NCBI RefSeq assembly: GCF_000250635.1
Contig: NC_016940.1
Location: forward strand, 3,782,501-3,846,500
Reading direction: 5' to 3'
Source of the DNA: Saprospira grandis str. Lewin
GTDB taxonomy: Bacteria > Bacteroidota > Bacteroidia > Chitinophagales > Saprospiraceae
DNA length: 64,000 nt
Part shown: in pieces, positions 9,020 to 17,945 of the stretch
How positions within the stretch are numbered: the stretch's first letter is position 1
Layout: each line of letters opens with the position of its first letter
Notes under the pieces: model-generated
What the model saw: the letters and a program-made list of their open reading frames with translations, nothing else
The model's database searches: none
What the model was told of the DNA's origin: nothing
Position numbers and translations under genes: made by a program

Positions 9020-10861
9020 ATGAACGAACGTCCAGTTATTTTACTCAACTTTGCCAATCAGCAAGATGCGCATTTGGATCTACTCAAAGAAGAGAGTAGC
9101 CGCCTCAATGATATCTTGAGCATCGCTCATGATCAGGGCAGCATAGAACTCTATAGAGAGGAGAGCGTTAATGTGGATCAGTTGATCAAGGCCCTCAATC
9201 GTTTTAAGGAGCGCATTATTGTTTTTCATTATGCGGGCCATGCCGATGGCAACAGCCTACATTTTGATGGAGATACTGCCGAAGCGGTGGGCTTGGCCGA
9301 GTTGTTGGGCCAATTGCCCAATCTTAAATTTGTATTTCTCAATGGCTGCTCTACGCAAGCCCAGGTAGATTATTTGTTGGAAAAAGGGGTGAAGGCCGTG
9401 ATTGCTACTTCTGTGGCCATTGCAGACGATAAAGCTTTGCTTTTTTCCGAAACCTTTTATCGCGCCCTAGCCAATCGATCGACTATCGATTCGGCTTTTC
9501 AATTTGCTGTAGGCGCTTTGCGCACCCATTTTGGCAATAGTTTTACGGCCCGAATATTTATTCAGGGCGAGGAATTTGACCGTTCTGCGGCTATGCCTTG
9601 GGGTTTATTCTTAAATAAAGAAGCCAGAGCTGTTTTAGATTGGAGTTTGCCTACTTCTGTAACGCAAATCGACAATATCAAGCCGCCAGTTAATCCAGAC
9701 TATACCGTAAATAGCTATATGCTGGATGTTTTTGATGAGATGTGTCATTATGACCCTAAGCTTAAACCTTTGGCGGAAGATTCTTTTAGTGGCGAATTGG
9801 ATGAGCGTTTGGCCTTGGCCCTAATCATCGAGCATTTTCCTTGGCCCATTGGGGTACAAGTGCGTTTGTTGCTCTCTAAAGAATCGGCCATAGATGAATT
9901 ATCGATGGAGCGCTTAGAGCAGTTGCTGAGCACTTATGTCTATACCACCCAATTTCTCTATTACATTGCGCTCTCTCAGCTTTGGGACGAAAAAAGGAAG
10001 AGCAACATCAGTGTGCGGCCTTATCTCATGGACCTTTTGCATCATGATGCCCGAACTTATCAGCACTTTGATTATCTCAAGCATTTTATCTCTATTGTGC
10101 AGCTGTTGCAAAAAGAAAATAAAGCCCTTTTTGTAGAGGAATTTGCAGAGATGCAACAAGCTTTTGAAGATAAAAATGAGTTTTATGATGCCTACCTCTA
10201 TTTAGAGTCGCTACGAGCGAAAATTCGTCAGCAAACGCCCGAGCAATTGGCGGCAGAACTGCCGCAGCTTTGTGCCGATGGCGAATACTTTTTGTCGGCT
10301 ATTTTGATTAAATCGGCATTTTTGGTCAATTATGATTTACTGACCATCCGAGATATTCGAGTCATTAGCTATCGCTATCAAGATCCTAAGTTTGACCACT
10401 ATATCGCTCGCCTCAATGCCAAAGTAAATGATTTGGCCGTGAGCAAGGCCCTACAAGCTCGCTCCTATAAGGATTACGCCAATAATGCTTCGGTCATTTT
10501 GAGCCGAAATATGCAAGATCCTAAAGATTTTCTCAATCTTTCTCCCTTTATCATTGATAAAAATGCTTTTGGCGAAGGGATGACAGAAGATCGAGCCACA
10601 GAACAGCAGCTGTTTACCTACGCCTACCGAGAAGGAGAAGAGTTTCGCTATTTTAGTACCGTCTACTCCATTTATCGGGTGCATGAACGGCCCAAAGACC
10701 AACTCACGACCGCCAGCGAACAGCCCAGAGCGGCTAGAGGCGGCCGAGATCGCCGAAGAAGATCTTCCAGAAACCGAAGAAGAAACGAAGAGGAACCACA
10801 AAGCCCATTGGATATCCTCAAAGAATTGTTCTCTCTCTTTGAAGAAGACCTGAGCCGATAA
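9020..10861 (+). CDS. CHAT-domain protease-like protein
   Basis: 613 residues. The N-terminal ~200 form a CHAT domain, a caspase-like cysteine protease fold: IIVFHYAGHADGNSLHF gives the His (H74, with H70 nearby) and FVFLNGCSTQAQVDYLLEKG gives the Cys (C110), followed by VKAVIATSVAIADDKALLFSETFYRAL. The other ~400 residues are helical without TPR repeats that I can recognise. The end is basic and low-complexity (GGRDRRRRSSRNRRRNEEE), perhaps nucleic-acid or membrane contacting. No signal peptide, so it is cytoplasmic. It sits between the membrane coiled-coil gene and the STAND NTPase gene. Known CHAT proteins act as effector proteases in conflict and cell-death systems; that role is inferred here. 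Confidence 0.85.
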   Translation: MNERPVILLNFANQQDAHLDLLKEESSRLNDILSIAHDQGSIELYREESVNVDQLIKALNRFKERIIVFHYAGHADGNSLHFDGDTAEAVGLAELLGQLPNLKFVFLNGCSTQAQVDYLLEKGVKAVIATSVAIADDKALLFSETFYRALANRSTIDSAFQFAVGALRTHFGNSFTARIFIQGEEFDRSAAMPWGLFLNKEARAVLDWSLPTSVTQIDNIKPPVNPDYTVNSYMLDVFDEMCHYDPKLKPLAEDSFSGELDERLALALIIEHFPWPIGVQVRLLLSKESAIDELSMERLEQLLSTYVYTTQFLYYIALSQLWDEKRKSNISVRPYLMDLLHHDARTYQHFDYLKHFISIVQLLQKENKALFVEEFAEMQQAFEDKNEFYDAYLYLESLRAKIRQQTPEQLAAELPQLCADGEYFLSAILIKSAFLVNYDLLTIRDIRVISYRYQDPKFDHYIARLNAKVNDLAVSKALQARSYKDYANNASVILSRNMQDPKDFLNLSPFIIDKNAFGEGMTEDRATEQQLFTYAYREGEEFRYFSTVYSIYRVHERPKDQLTTASEQPRAARGGRDRRRRSSRNRRRNEEEPQSPLDILKELFSLFEEDLSR

Positions 10862-10918
10862 CCCCAAACCTAATTCCATTCATCGCCCACGCAGTTTTCT
10901 AAATATAGATGTAGCCCT

Positions 10919-11986
10919 ATGGTGAAGCAGATAAAAAGTCCGTTTAAATTTCTAGATGCCTACGATCAATCTGATCGAGATATCTTCTTTGGCCGTGAAC
11001 AAGAAACGCAAGAGCTCTATGACCGCCTCTTTGAAACCAATGTGGTCCTCTTATATGGAGCTTCTGGAACTGGAAAAACCAGCCTGATTAACTGTGGTCT
11101 AGGAAATGAATTTAGAGCCAGCGATTGGTTCCCCATTTTTATCCGACGCCGTGATAATATTATGCAGTCGATTAAACAAGAATTACATCGACATGCCGTA
11201 AGAAAATTACCCGAAGAAAGCAATTCTATCCACCTTTTGCATTCTTTGTACCTCGATTATTATAAACCCATCTACCTGATCTTTGATCAGTTTGAAGAGA
11301 TTTTTATTCTGGGCAGCCGCCAAGAACAAGAGGATTTCTTCGAGTTATTGTATCAAATTGAAGAGCGGGATCTCAATGTGAAGATCATTATCTCGATGCG
11401 GGAGGAGTATATCGCTCAACTCTCCGAATTTGAGAATATTTATCCCAGCCTTTGGGATAACCGCCTGCGCATTGAACGCATGAGCCTCAAAAATTTGCAG
11501 GGAGTTATTCTCAATACCCTCAAAGCCTTTAAAATTGAGGTGAAAAATGAAGAGGAGTTGGTCAATAAAATCGTCGAAAAGGTTCGAGGTAAAGATAAAC
11601 AGGTCGATTTGGCCACCCTGCAAGTCTATTTGGACCGACTCTACCGCCTAGATGTTGAAAGAAGAGGAGAGGAGGATCGCCCGATCCGCTTTGATCTGGA
11701 GTTACTCGGAAAAAGCGGCAATCTCGAAAATGTGATGGCCTTTTTCCTTGAAGAACAATTGAGCGAACTAGAAAAAGAGCTGCAAAATGAAATGGGCGTC
11801 TCGGAAGAGGGCATCCCCATGGATATTCTCTTTACCATGGTCACAGATAATGGGACCAAACAGGCGGTGGAACTCGATAATGTCAAAAAAGAGTTGAAAA
11901 GAGCAAAGAACATTGACCCCAAGGTGGTCGATTTTTGCATCTCTCGTTTTAAAGAGATGCGCATTCTTCGCGAATTGAACGAATAA
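10919..11986 (+). CDS. STAND-type NTPase (nSTAND1-like), NTPase plus winged helix only
   Basis: 355 residues. The start SPFKFLDAYDQSDRDIFFGRE is the typical entry of bacterial nSTAND1 ATPases. Walker A is GASGTGKTS (47-55), Walker B is YLIFDQFEEIF (about 119-129), and the sensor segment is KIIISMREEYIAQL (about 154-167). A winged-helix region ends in FCISRFKEMRILRELNE. Single-chain relatives go on directly into an HDSLA segment, a membrane helix and repeats. Here a stop codon falls exactly at that junction, and the next gene begins 12 bases later in the same frame with that segment. It probably acts as the nucleotide-dependent switch for the protease genes around it. The split layout is discussed in the findings. 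Confidence 0.88.
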   Translation: MVKQIKSPFKFLDAYDQSDRDIFFGREQETQELYDRLFETNVVLLYGASGTGKTSLINCGLGNEFRASDWFPIFIRRRDNIMQSIKQELHRHAVRKLPEESNSIHLLHSLYLDYYKPIYLIFDQFEEIFILGSRQEQEDFFELLYQIEERDLNVKIIISMREEYIAQLSEFENIYPSLWDNRLRIERMSLKNLQGVILNTLKAFKIEVKNEEELVNKIVEKVRGKDKQVDLATLQVYLDRLYRLDVERRGEEDRPIRFDLELLGKSGNLENVMAFFLEEQLSELEKELQNEMGVSEEGIPMDILFTMVTDNGTKQAVELDNVKKELKRAKNIDPKVVDFCISRFKEMRILRELNE

Positions 11987-11998
11987 AATTCCCCCAAT

Positions 11999-12757
11999 AT
12001 GAAAGTAGAAATTGTACACGATAGCCTCGCCCTCATTATTTATGAGAAAACCTCCGCCGAAGTGAAAACCCGGATGAAGGCCCTCAGTATGCTCCAAAAT
12101 CGCTTTTTCTACTATAAAATGAATGAAAATATGGTCCTCGGCCAAGCCGAGCTCTCTTTCATTCGCCCCTTTCTTGAAGAGCTAAATCTTCGGACCGAAG
12201 AACGAGCCTTTATTAGCAAAAGCCAAGCAATTCTAGACCGCCAAGAGCGCCAAAATAGGATGCGCAAAAATGCGATTATTCTAATGGGCGCCACCCTCAT
12301 CATGACTCCCTTTGCTGTTTGGGGCTGGTATAATGCCTCTTTGGCCCAAACTGAAGCCGCTATGGCACACAAAAAAGCCGAAGAAGTAAAAAAAGAAAAT
12401 GAGGTCTTTCGTAAAGCAATTACCAAAAGTGGCAACCTCAAAATTAAACCCCTGCCTCCCGAATCGGAAGGCGGCACCGCCCAACTCGAAATTGGCTACG
12501 CTAGCCTATTTATCGAGGGCCGAGTTAAAGACGAAAATGGCCAAGGCCTCTCTAATGCCCAAATTTTCTTTATGGGCGCCCAGGTCCGCAGCGACCCCAA
12601 AGGGTTTTTTAAATTCAATCTGGTCCTGCACCCCATAGACCTGACCAAGAAAAATATTGTCCTAGAAGTCAAACGAAAAGGCTATCTCCCCAAAGAACAA
12701 GCTATCAAAATTCAACCTAAATTGAAGTTAGATATCGCCCTAGAAAAAGTAGAATAA
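11999..12757 (+). CDS. Membrane protein: detached STAND-associated HDSLA module plus beta-sandwich domain
   Basis: 252 residues. Residues 1-80 (VEIVHDSLALIIYEKTSAEVKTRMKAL) match the segment that follows the winged helix in single-chain nSTAND ATPases. A membrane helix spans about 91-110 (NAIILMGATLIMTPFAVWGW), followed by a short coil and, from about 165, a domain like the carboxypeptidase regulatory fold (SLFIEGRVKDENGQGLSNAQIFF, LEVKRKGYLPKEQAIKI). Such domains are usually outside the cytoplasm, so N-in/C-out is inferred. It is in the same frame as the NTPase gene, separated by one stop and 12 bases. A nonsense mutation was considered, but two further genes start at the same module boundary. 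Confidence 0.8.
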   Translation: MKVEIVHDSLALIIYEKTSAEVKTRMKALSMLQNRFFYYKMNENMVLGQAELSFIRPFLEELNLRTEERAFISKSQAILDRQERQNRMRKNAIILMGATLIMTPFAVWGWYNASLAQTEAAMAHKKAEEVKKENEVFRKAITKSGNLKIKPLPPESEGGTAQLEIGYASLFIEGRVKDENGQGLSNAQIFFMGAQVRSDPKGFFKFNLVLHPIDLTKKNIVLEVKRKGYLPKEQAIKIQPKLKLDIALEKVE

Positions 12758-12763
12758 TGATGT

Positions 12764-12955
12764 TTTGGGGCCTCCGCTGCGGCTTCGCCTTGCTGCGGTT
12801 ATTCCCTTCGGTCATCGAACTGCGGACTAAAGTCCTTGTTGTCGTTTCGCAGCTCGCTATTCGCTCGGCCCTTCAGCCCTTCGGGCTTCGGTCTGGCCCT
12901 TCGGGCCACTGCTGCACATCGCTAGGCCTTCATCGGCATTGCTCGCCCCATTGTT
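12764..12955 (+). repeat. Dispersed GC-rich repeat, copy 4, with nested cassette
   Basis: Forward copy between two genes of the STAND cluster. It is interrupted at about 12797-12848 by a cassette containing gaactgcggactaaagtcct and ttgttgtcg; the repeat resumes with gcagctcgctattcgctcgg. Confidence 0.8.
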
Positions 12956-12999
12956 AAAACGGCCTCCTTTAATGGCTTACCCAAAAAGAATATCTTGCT

Positions 13000-13638
13000 G
13001 TGAAATTTGAACTCTCTCATGATGCCCTTGCCAAAGTGATCTACGATCAGGCCTCTACGGCAGATAAAATGCGACTCAAAGTAGCTAACTTTATCAAAGG
13101 CCGCCATCAACACTTTAAAGACAATAGGAGTCTGCTCAGTAAAGAGGATTTAGAATACATTAAACGCTATTTGCCTCAACTAGATTTAGAAACAGAGGTC
13201 AAGCAGTTTATTCATAATAGCCAACTCGCTGCCGATAGAAAACAAAAGCTAAGAGCGGTCATTATAGTAGCCGTTGTTTTATTACTTTCTGGCAGTTCGG
13301 CTGTGGCCCTTTGGGGCTGGCATGAAGCCCAAGCGACACATGACAAACTACATAGAACACATGACAAACTTCGCCAAACTTTTGACAAACTCCGAAAGGC
13401 CCAAAAAGAAAAACTGGAACAGGAAGGCCTACTCAATATGAGCGAAGATGAAAAAAATGCCCTACTGCTCGAGCTACAGCGAACACAAGACTCTTTAAAA
13501 AAAGCCCTCAAAGCCAGTAACCAAGAGAAAAATGAACTGCGCTCTGAGGTAAAGAAAATAGAAGATGAGGCTAAAGCCTGGCGCAAAGAATTGGATGGCC
13601 TCAAAGGTGCTCCCATCCTTCGAAAACGCAAGAAATAA
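13000..13638 (+). CDS. Membrane protein: HDALA module plus coiled coil (STAND-associated)
   Basis: 212 residues. The GTG start is supported by a TAA in frame at 12970 and by the next paralogue, which also starts GTG before KFELSHD. Residues 1-80 (KFELSHDALAKVIYDQASTADKMRLKVANFIKGRH) are the same module as in the preceding gene. A membrane helix spans about 86-105 (AVIIVAVVLLLSGSSAVALW), then about 100 residues of coiled coil with a threefold HDKLR-like repeat (THDKLHRTHDKLRQTFDKLR). No catalytic motif. It is probably a membrane-tethered partner of the STAND NTPase. Confidence 0.78.
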   Translation: MKFELSHDALAKVIYDQASTADKMRLKVANFIKGRHQHFKDNRSLLSKEDLEYIKRYLPQLDLETEVKQFIHNSQLAADRKQKLRAVIIVAVVLLLSGSSAVALWGWHEAQATHDKLHRTHDKLRQTFDKLRKAQKEKLEQEGLLNMSEDEKNALLLELQRTQDSLKKALKASNQEKNELRSEVKKIEDEAKAWRKELDGLKGAPILRKRKK

Positions 13639-13670
13639 TTTGCTACTACCATTATAAGCTAACAACTACC

Positions 13671-14624
13671 GTGAAATTTGAACTCTCGCATGATACCTTA
13701 GCCCGCGTAATTTATGATCGCAGTTCTACTGAAGATAAAATGCGGCTCAAAATCCTTGGATTTATCCGAGGACGACATCAGTATTATTTAGATAATAAAA
13801 ATTTACTGACCAAAGAAGACCTGGCCTATATTCGTCCTTATTTGGCCAAATTAGAATTAAGCCCCGATGAAGATAACTTCATTAAACGGTCTCGACAAGC
13901 AGTTAAGCTACAATATTACTGGACCTTAGGCTCTACAATTTTTATTATTATTGTCTTAGGTGCTTTGTTTATTTGGGCCATGAGAGGCTGGGGCGCAGTA
14001 GAAAAAACAAGAGCCCATTTAGAGTTTTCTAATCAAGAAAAAAATAGAGCCCTAGATAGCCTACGGTCTGTACAAAGAAGAGTAGACTCTCTGGCCCAAA
14101 ACCTAAAAGAAGGCGAAGGCCTGCTCCAAATTTCAGAAAAGGAAAAAGAAGACCTCATCAAACAGTTGGTGGCCTCTAGAGACTCTTTAGAACAAGCCTT
14201 AGAAACGGTAACCGAGGAAAATGTAAGCCTTAAAGCTAGAGCCCGAAGTCTAGAAGAAAAAAATAAACAAGACGGAAGTGATAAATTGCAAGAACAAATT
14301 GAAAAAAGAGAAAAAGAACTCAAAAATAGAGAGGTCTCTTTGGTCAAAAGCCAGTCTCGTATCCTTTCCTCTAAGGCACATTATGCTCTAGATAAAGATA
14401 AAAATCCAAAATTGGCCTTTCAGTTGGCGCGCGAAGCCTATGAAATGGACCCCACAAATACCGAAGCGACCACTGTGCTTAATCAAGTGGTCAATTCTAG
14501 AAATGATTATATTGGCCAAAGCAATAGCCCAAAACGAAGAGCCGACCAAATTATTCGGACCTATAAAGCCCGCTATGGCAAATTAACCGATGCCGCCAAA
14601 AAACGGGCCCTGGGAGGCAACTAA
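13671..14624 (+). CDS. Membrane protein: HDTLA module, coiled coil and TPR-like end (STAND-associated)
   Basis: 317 residues, GTG start, 32 bases after the previous gene. The N-terminal module KFELSHDTLARVIYDRSSTEDKMRLKILGFIRGRH is nearly identical to that of the upstream paralogue. A membrane helix lies at about 84-104 (WTLGSTIFIIIVLGALFIWAM), with coiled coil to about residue 230 and then a helical segment (SKAHYALDKDKNPKLAFQLAREAYEMDPTN) that resembles the first TPR-like helices seen ahead of WD40 or TPR repeats in single-chain nSTAND proteins. The C-terminus is short and basic. It is the third tail variant for the single upstream NTPase. Confidence 0.78.
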   Translation: MKFELSHDTLARVIYDRSSTEDKMRLKILGFIRGRHQYYLDNKNLLTKEDLAYIRPYLAKLELSPDEDNFIKRSRQAVKLQYYWTLGSTIFIIIVLGALFIWAMRGWGAVEKTRAHLEFSNQEKNRALDSLRSVQRRVDSLAQNLKEGEGLLQISEKEKEDLIKQLVASRDSLEQALETVTEENVSLKARARSLEEKNKQDGSDKLQEQIEKREKELKNREVSLVKSQSRILSSKAHYALDKDKNPKLAFQLAREAYEMDPTNTEATTVLNQVVNSRNDYIGQSNSPKRRADQIIRTYKARYGKLTDAAKKRALGGN

Positions 14625-14633
14625 ACTGCGTCT

Positions 14634-14778
14634 TGCAGGCCCGAAGGGCCGCAGGCCTAGCGATGTGGAGGGGTGGCCGTTAGGCCAGACCAAGCCAGCA
14701 AAGCTGGCGAAGGGCCGAGCGAATAGCGAGCCCCAGAACGTAGCGCCGACGAGCGTAGCGAGGCGGAGGCCCCAAAAC
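14634..14778 (-). repeat. Dispersed GC-rich repeat, copy 5
   Basis: Reverse copy from aggcccgaagggccgcaggc through gggccgagcgaatagcgagc to gaggcggaggcccc. It fills the gap between the last STAND-associated gene and the caspase gene. Confidence 0.8.
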
Positions 14779-14803
14779 AATAAATAAAAAATCTAAAATT
14801 CCT

Positions 14804-17737
14804 ATGAGCCAAAAGTTCCATGCCCTTTTTATAGGTATCGATGCCTATAATCCTGCCGTGACCTCCCTAAATGGTTGCGTGAATGATGCCCTGTCTATGT
14901 TTAAGTATTTGTCTAGAAATCTGGACCGCAATAAATATCAATTTGAGCCCCAGCTTTTGTTGAGCCCCTCGGAAAGTAAAAAGGAGGGCATTGCTGCCGA
15001 TTTGCAAAAATATCAATACGATTTTGCTCAGGTTAAGGCTCCAGATCGAAATATTATTTTGTCTAGCATCAAAAGCTATGTACAAAAAGTACAGCCAGGC
15101 GATACTTTTTTTCTTTTTTACGCAGGCCATGGTTCTACCGAAAAAGCACATCCTTATTTTGAGGAGTCTCCAGGGCAGTTGCAGACCTTAGTGGCGGCGG
15201 ATTCTCGTTCTATTAAAGGTGGCAAAAAGGTGAAGGATGTCTTGGACAAGGAAATTCGCTTTTTGATTCGCCAAATTTGGGTGGCGGGCCAGGAGCAAGT
15301 TGATATTGTTTTTGTGCAAGATAGTTGCCATTCGGCGGGAGCGACTCGTAGCGATTTGGAAAAGAAAATGAAGGAGCTTTCTGGCGTAATGAGCGGGGAA
15401 GAGCCAGGGAATACGGCAGAAATGAGCTTTGAAGAAACGCCCGAGGCCCCCGAGCTTGCTACTGAAGATGGGGGCATGGACTTTTTGAGCGAACTTCAGG
15501 AAGAAGGGCCAGAGCCTACAGAAAATAGCGGCGAGGAATTGCTGGTCCAAGCTCGCATGCTCCCCGCCGAGCCCGAGCAATTGGGCCAATATCGCAAGGC
15601 GGAAGAAATGGATTTCTTTGATGAAGAGGCCCGTTCGGCCATGAAAGAAGCCGAAGAAACAGCCCGTACAAGCCGAAGCGCTGGCAGAGGAAGCAGCCGC
15701 TCGGCAGCCCCAAGCGCTAGAGGCTCAAAAAAGCCCCCTTTTGAAGTAGCTTATCCCGAAGGCAACCAAATTCATATGTCGGCCTGTGGAAAAGAAGAGT
15801 ATGCCTATGAAATTCGGCATGCCGATGGCCAAAAAGGAGGGGTGTTTACCAATACAATTATCAAAATTCTCTCAAAATATCAGGGAGAGATCTCTTATCA
15901 TGATTTGTTTAACCAAGCAAAACTGAGCATTGATGGCGCCTTTGAGCAATCGCCCAGTTTATATGTAAAAGGTCCTGCTGGTCGGCGTTACGAGCGCTTT
16001 TTGGGTGGACAAATGAGCAAAAAAGAGGGAGAAGTTAACCTCATTTATAAAAAAGAGAGTCAGCAATGGCGAATTGATATGGGCGCCTTTTTGGGCCTGC
16101 CCGTTTTGCGTCAAGGGCAATTTATTCCCTTAAAAGCTTATGATCCTGCCCGCCCCAATTTGGTTTTTGATGGCCGCATCACTTATGTGATGGCCGAGGC
16201 TTCTGTGGTGGAGTTTGAGCAGGCGCCTCCCAGTTCAACCACTGGATTAAAAGCCTTTGTGGACCAAAAATACAGCAGCCAACAGCTTCCGCTGCATTTG
16301 CCCAAGAGCAACCGCTATGAGGTGATGGTGAGTGATAGTTTGCGTCCACATTTGACCGAAAATCAGGCGGAGGCCAGCTATACTATTGAGCTAAAAAATG
16401 GAAATTTCCGTTTTTATCCTAAGGGGCAAGCCGAGGCTTTTGTTGAGTTTGTCTATTACAAAAAGCCGGCTTTTCGCAGCCTAAACTTAGGTGATTATAT
16501 CCAGCCGCAGGAAAATGGGCCCAATCAGGACAGTCTTTGGAGCAGATTGCATACGGCTTGGAAAGACAATAAAGCTAAACCCCGATCTAGCGGACAGGCC
16601 TTCTTCAAAATCAATTTGGGATCGGGCAATGGCTTTTTCCTCAATGAATCTGGAGACAGCATCAAAGTGGCCGAGCAACTCGATCTAGAAGACCTTTGGG
16701 TGCCTGATGCCATGCAGGCGCAGCAACAAATTGCGCTTATGCTTTGGACGCTGGGGGAAAAGGCCTATTTGGAGCCTGAAGCTGGTTTTGACAACCCTTT
16801 TAAGCAGCAGATTGAGGCGAGTCCCGCGGCCAATTACTATCGTAAATTTATCGATTGGAATGCTGGGCCAGAAGCGCCTTATCAGCTCCGTATCGATGAT
16901 GGTCGCTATTATATTTGTGACGGCAAAAATCCCGAAATTGTACTGCTTAGAGGAACGGATAACACCTCAGAGGAGTCCGCCTTTAGCGTTTTGGCCCAAT
17001 TGCGGAGCATTAGTCGTTGGGAGCAGCTCAAAAGGCTAGAAAACCCCCATCCGGGAGTCAAAAATATGTTGGCTGATTATCAGTTTAGTTTGAGCTTTAA
17101 GTTGCAAAATAACTGGCATACTTTATATATCCGTACGCAAGATCAATCGCCTTTTTACTATTGGGAAGATGCCGAGGGCCGCAAAGTAGAAAGCCTGAAA
17201 TTGAGCTACTTATTAGCAGAAGGAGGCTATGAAAAAGAGTTTATGAGCAGCATGATTTTGCGCCAACAATCTTCTTCTTCGGCCAGTCCAATTTTTGCTT
17301 CTACGCTCTTTTTGGGCTATGATTATTCGATCATTTGCAAAACGCCCTTGGGCAGTACTGAATTTGCGGCCTACGATGCCCAAACGGCCAAAAATAATCA
17401 GTTGAAAGTAGATATTGGAGAGCTGAAAAAATATCCACCTATTTTTGACAGCCGACATATTGCTGTGACACACAAAAAGGCCCAAGTAGTCTATAAGTTT
17501 TTAGTGGCCTACAAGCGTTTTGATCCCTCGAATTGGCTGCAAGAAGGCCTGCCTTTGCCCAAGGAGAAGGACTATGCGGCGAGCAGCTCACAACACAGAG
17601 CGGTATTGTCTCGCAAAAAAGGCGATGGGGCCGCAGATCATCTCGTACTTAGTCTGCCGATTGAGCTCATGGCCCAAAGCGACCTGCTCAAAGAGCCCAT
17701 AGACCGACCATTTGATGATCCCCGAAACCGATTCTAA
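14804..17737 (+). CDS. Caspase-family (peptidase C14) protein, large
   Basis: 977 residues. The N-terminal caspase fold starts HALFIGIDAYNPAVTSLNGCVNDAL. The catalytic His is in LFYAGHGS (H109) and the catalytic Cys in VFVQDSCHSAGATR (C175). A 125-residue acidic and then Ser/Arg-rich insert (about 185-310) splits the fold before the small-subunit part, HMSACGKEEYAYEI and GGVFTNTIIKILSKY (about 323-360). The last ~600 residues are an unassigned beta-rich region with a repeated FKINLGSGNGFFL/YQLRIDDGRYYICDG style. No signal peptide is seen. Known bacterial caspase homologues cut after Arg or Lys; the insert is a plausible self-processing site. It follows the STAND-associated genes after a repeat and ends in a good terminator. 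Confidence 0.9.
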   Translation: MSQKFHALFIGIDAYNPAVTSLNGCVNDALSMFKYLSRNLDRNKYQFEPQLLLSPSESKKEGIAADLQKYQYDFAQVKAPDRNIILSSIKSYVQKVQPGDTFFLFYAGHGSTEKAHPYFEESPGQLQTLVAADSRSIKGGKKVKDVLDKEIRFLIRQIWVAGQEQVDIVFVQDSCHSAGATRSDLEKKMKELSGVMSGEEPGNTAEMSFEETPEAPELATEDGGMDFLSELQEEGPEPTENSGEELLVQARMLPAEPEQLGQYRKAEEMDFFDEEARSAMKEAEETARTSRSAGRGSSRSAAPSARGSKKPPFEVAYPEGNQIHMSACGKEEYAYEIRHADGQKGGVFTNTIIKILSKYQGEISYHDLFNQAKLSIDGAFEQSPSLYVKGPAGRRYERFLGGQMSKKEGEVNLIYKKESQQWRIDMGAFLGLPVLRQGQFIPLKAYDPARPNLVFDGRITYVMAEASVVEFEQAPPSSTTGLKAFVDQKYSSQQLPLHLPKSNRYEVMVSDSLRPHLTENQAEASYTIELKNGNFRFYPKGQAEAFVEFVYYKKPAFRSLNLGDYIQPQENGPNQDSLWSRLHTAWKDNKAKPRSSGQAFFKINLGSGNGFFLNESGDSIKVAEQLDLEDLWVPDAMQAQQQIALMLWTLGEKAYLEPEAGFDNPFKQQIEASPAANYYRKFIDWNAGPEAPYQLRIDDGRYYICDGKNPEIVLLRGTDNTSEESAFSVLAQLRSISRWEQLKRLENPHPGVKNMLADYQFSLSFKLQNNWHTLYIRTQDQSPFYYWEDAEGRKVESLKLSYLLAEGGYEKEFMSSMILRQQSSSSASPIFASTLFLGYDYSIICKTPLGSTEFAAYDAQTAKNNQLKVDIGELKKYPPIFDSRHIAVTHKKAQVVYKFLVAYKRFDPSNWLQEGLPLPKEKDYAASSSQHRAVLSRKKGDGAADHLVLSLPIELMAQSDLLKEPIDRPFDDPRNRF

Positions 17738-17745
17738 AAAATAAC

Positions 17746-17784
17746 AGAAGGGCTGCCGATGATTTGGCTAGCCCTTCTTTTTTT
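17746..17784 (+). terminator. Intrinsic terminator after caspase gene
   Basis: Stem agaagggct paired with agcccttct, then a run of T. It starts 8 bases after the caspase stop codon. Confidence 0.8.
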
Positions 17785-17791
17785 GATGGAT

Positions 17792-17944
17792 GTTTTTTGG
17801 GGCCTCCCGCCTTCGGCGGGCGCTACGTTTCGCAGCTCGCTGTTCGCTCGGCCCTGCACAAAAAAACAAGTTTTTTGCTTGGTCTGCGGCTTTGCCGCAC
17901 TGCTGCACATCGCTAGGCCTGCGGGCCTTCGGCCCTCTACGCTC
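17792..17944 (+). repeat. Dispersed GC-rich repeat, copy 6
   Basis: Forward copy beginning in ttttttggggcctcccgcc right after the terminator T-run. It has a short AT insert (acaaaaaaacaagttttttgc) in its middle. Confidence 0.8.
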
Positions 17945-17945
17945 C

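Noticed and set aside
10919-12757. Reading the NTPase gene and the next gene as one broken gene
   Set aside because: They are in frame with only one stop between, but two further genes start at the same module border, so a real split is more likely. Kept as an open test in the findings.
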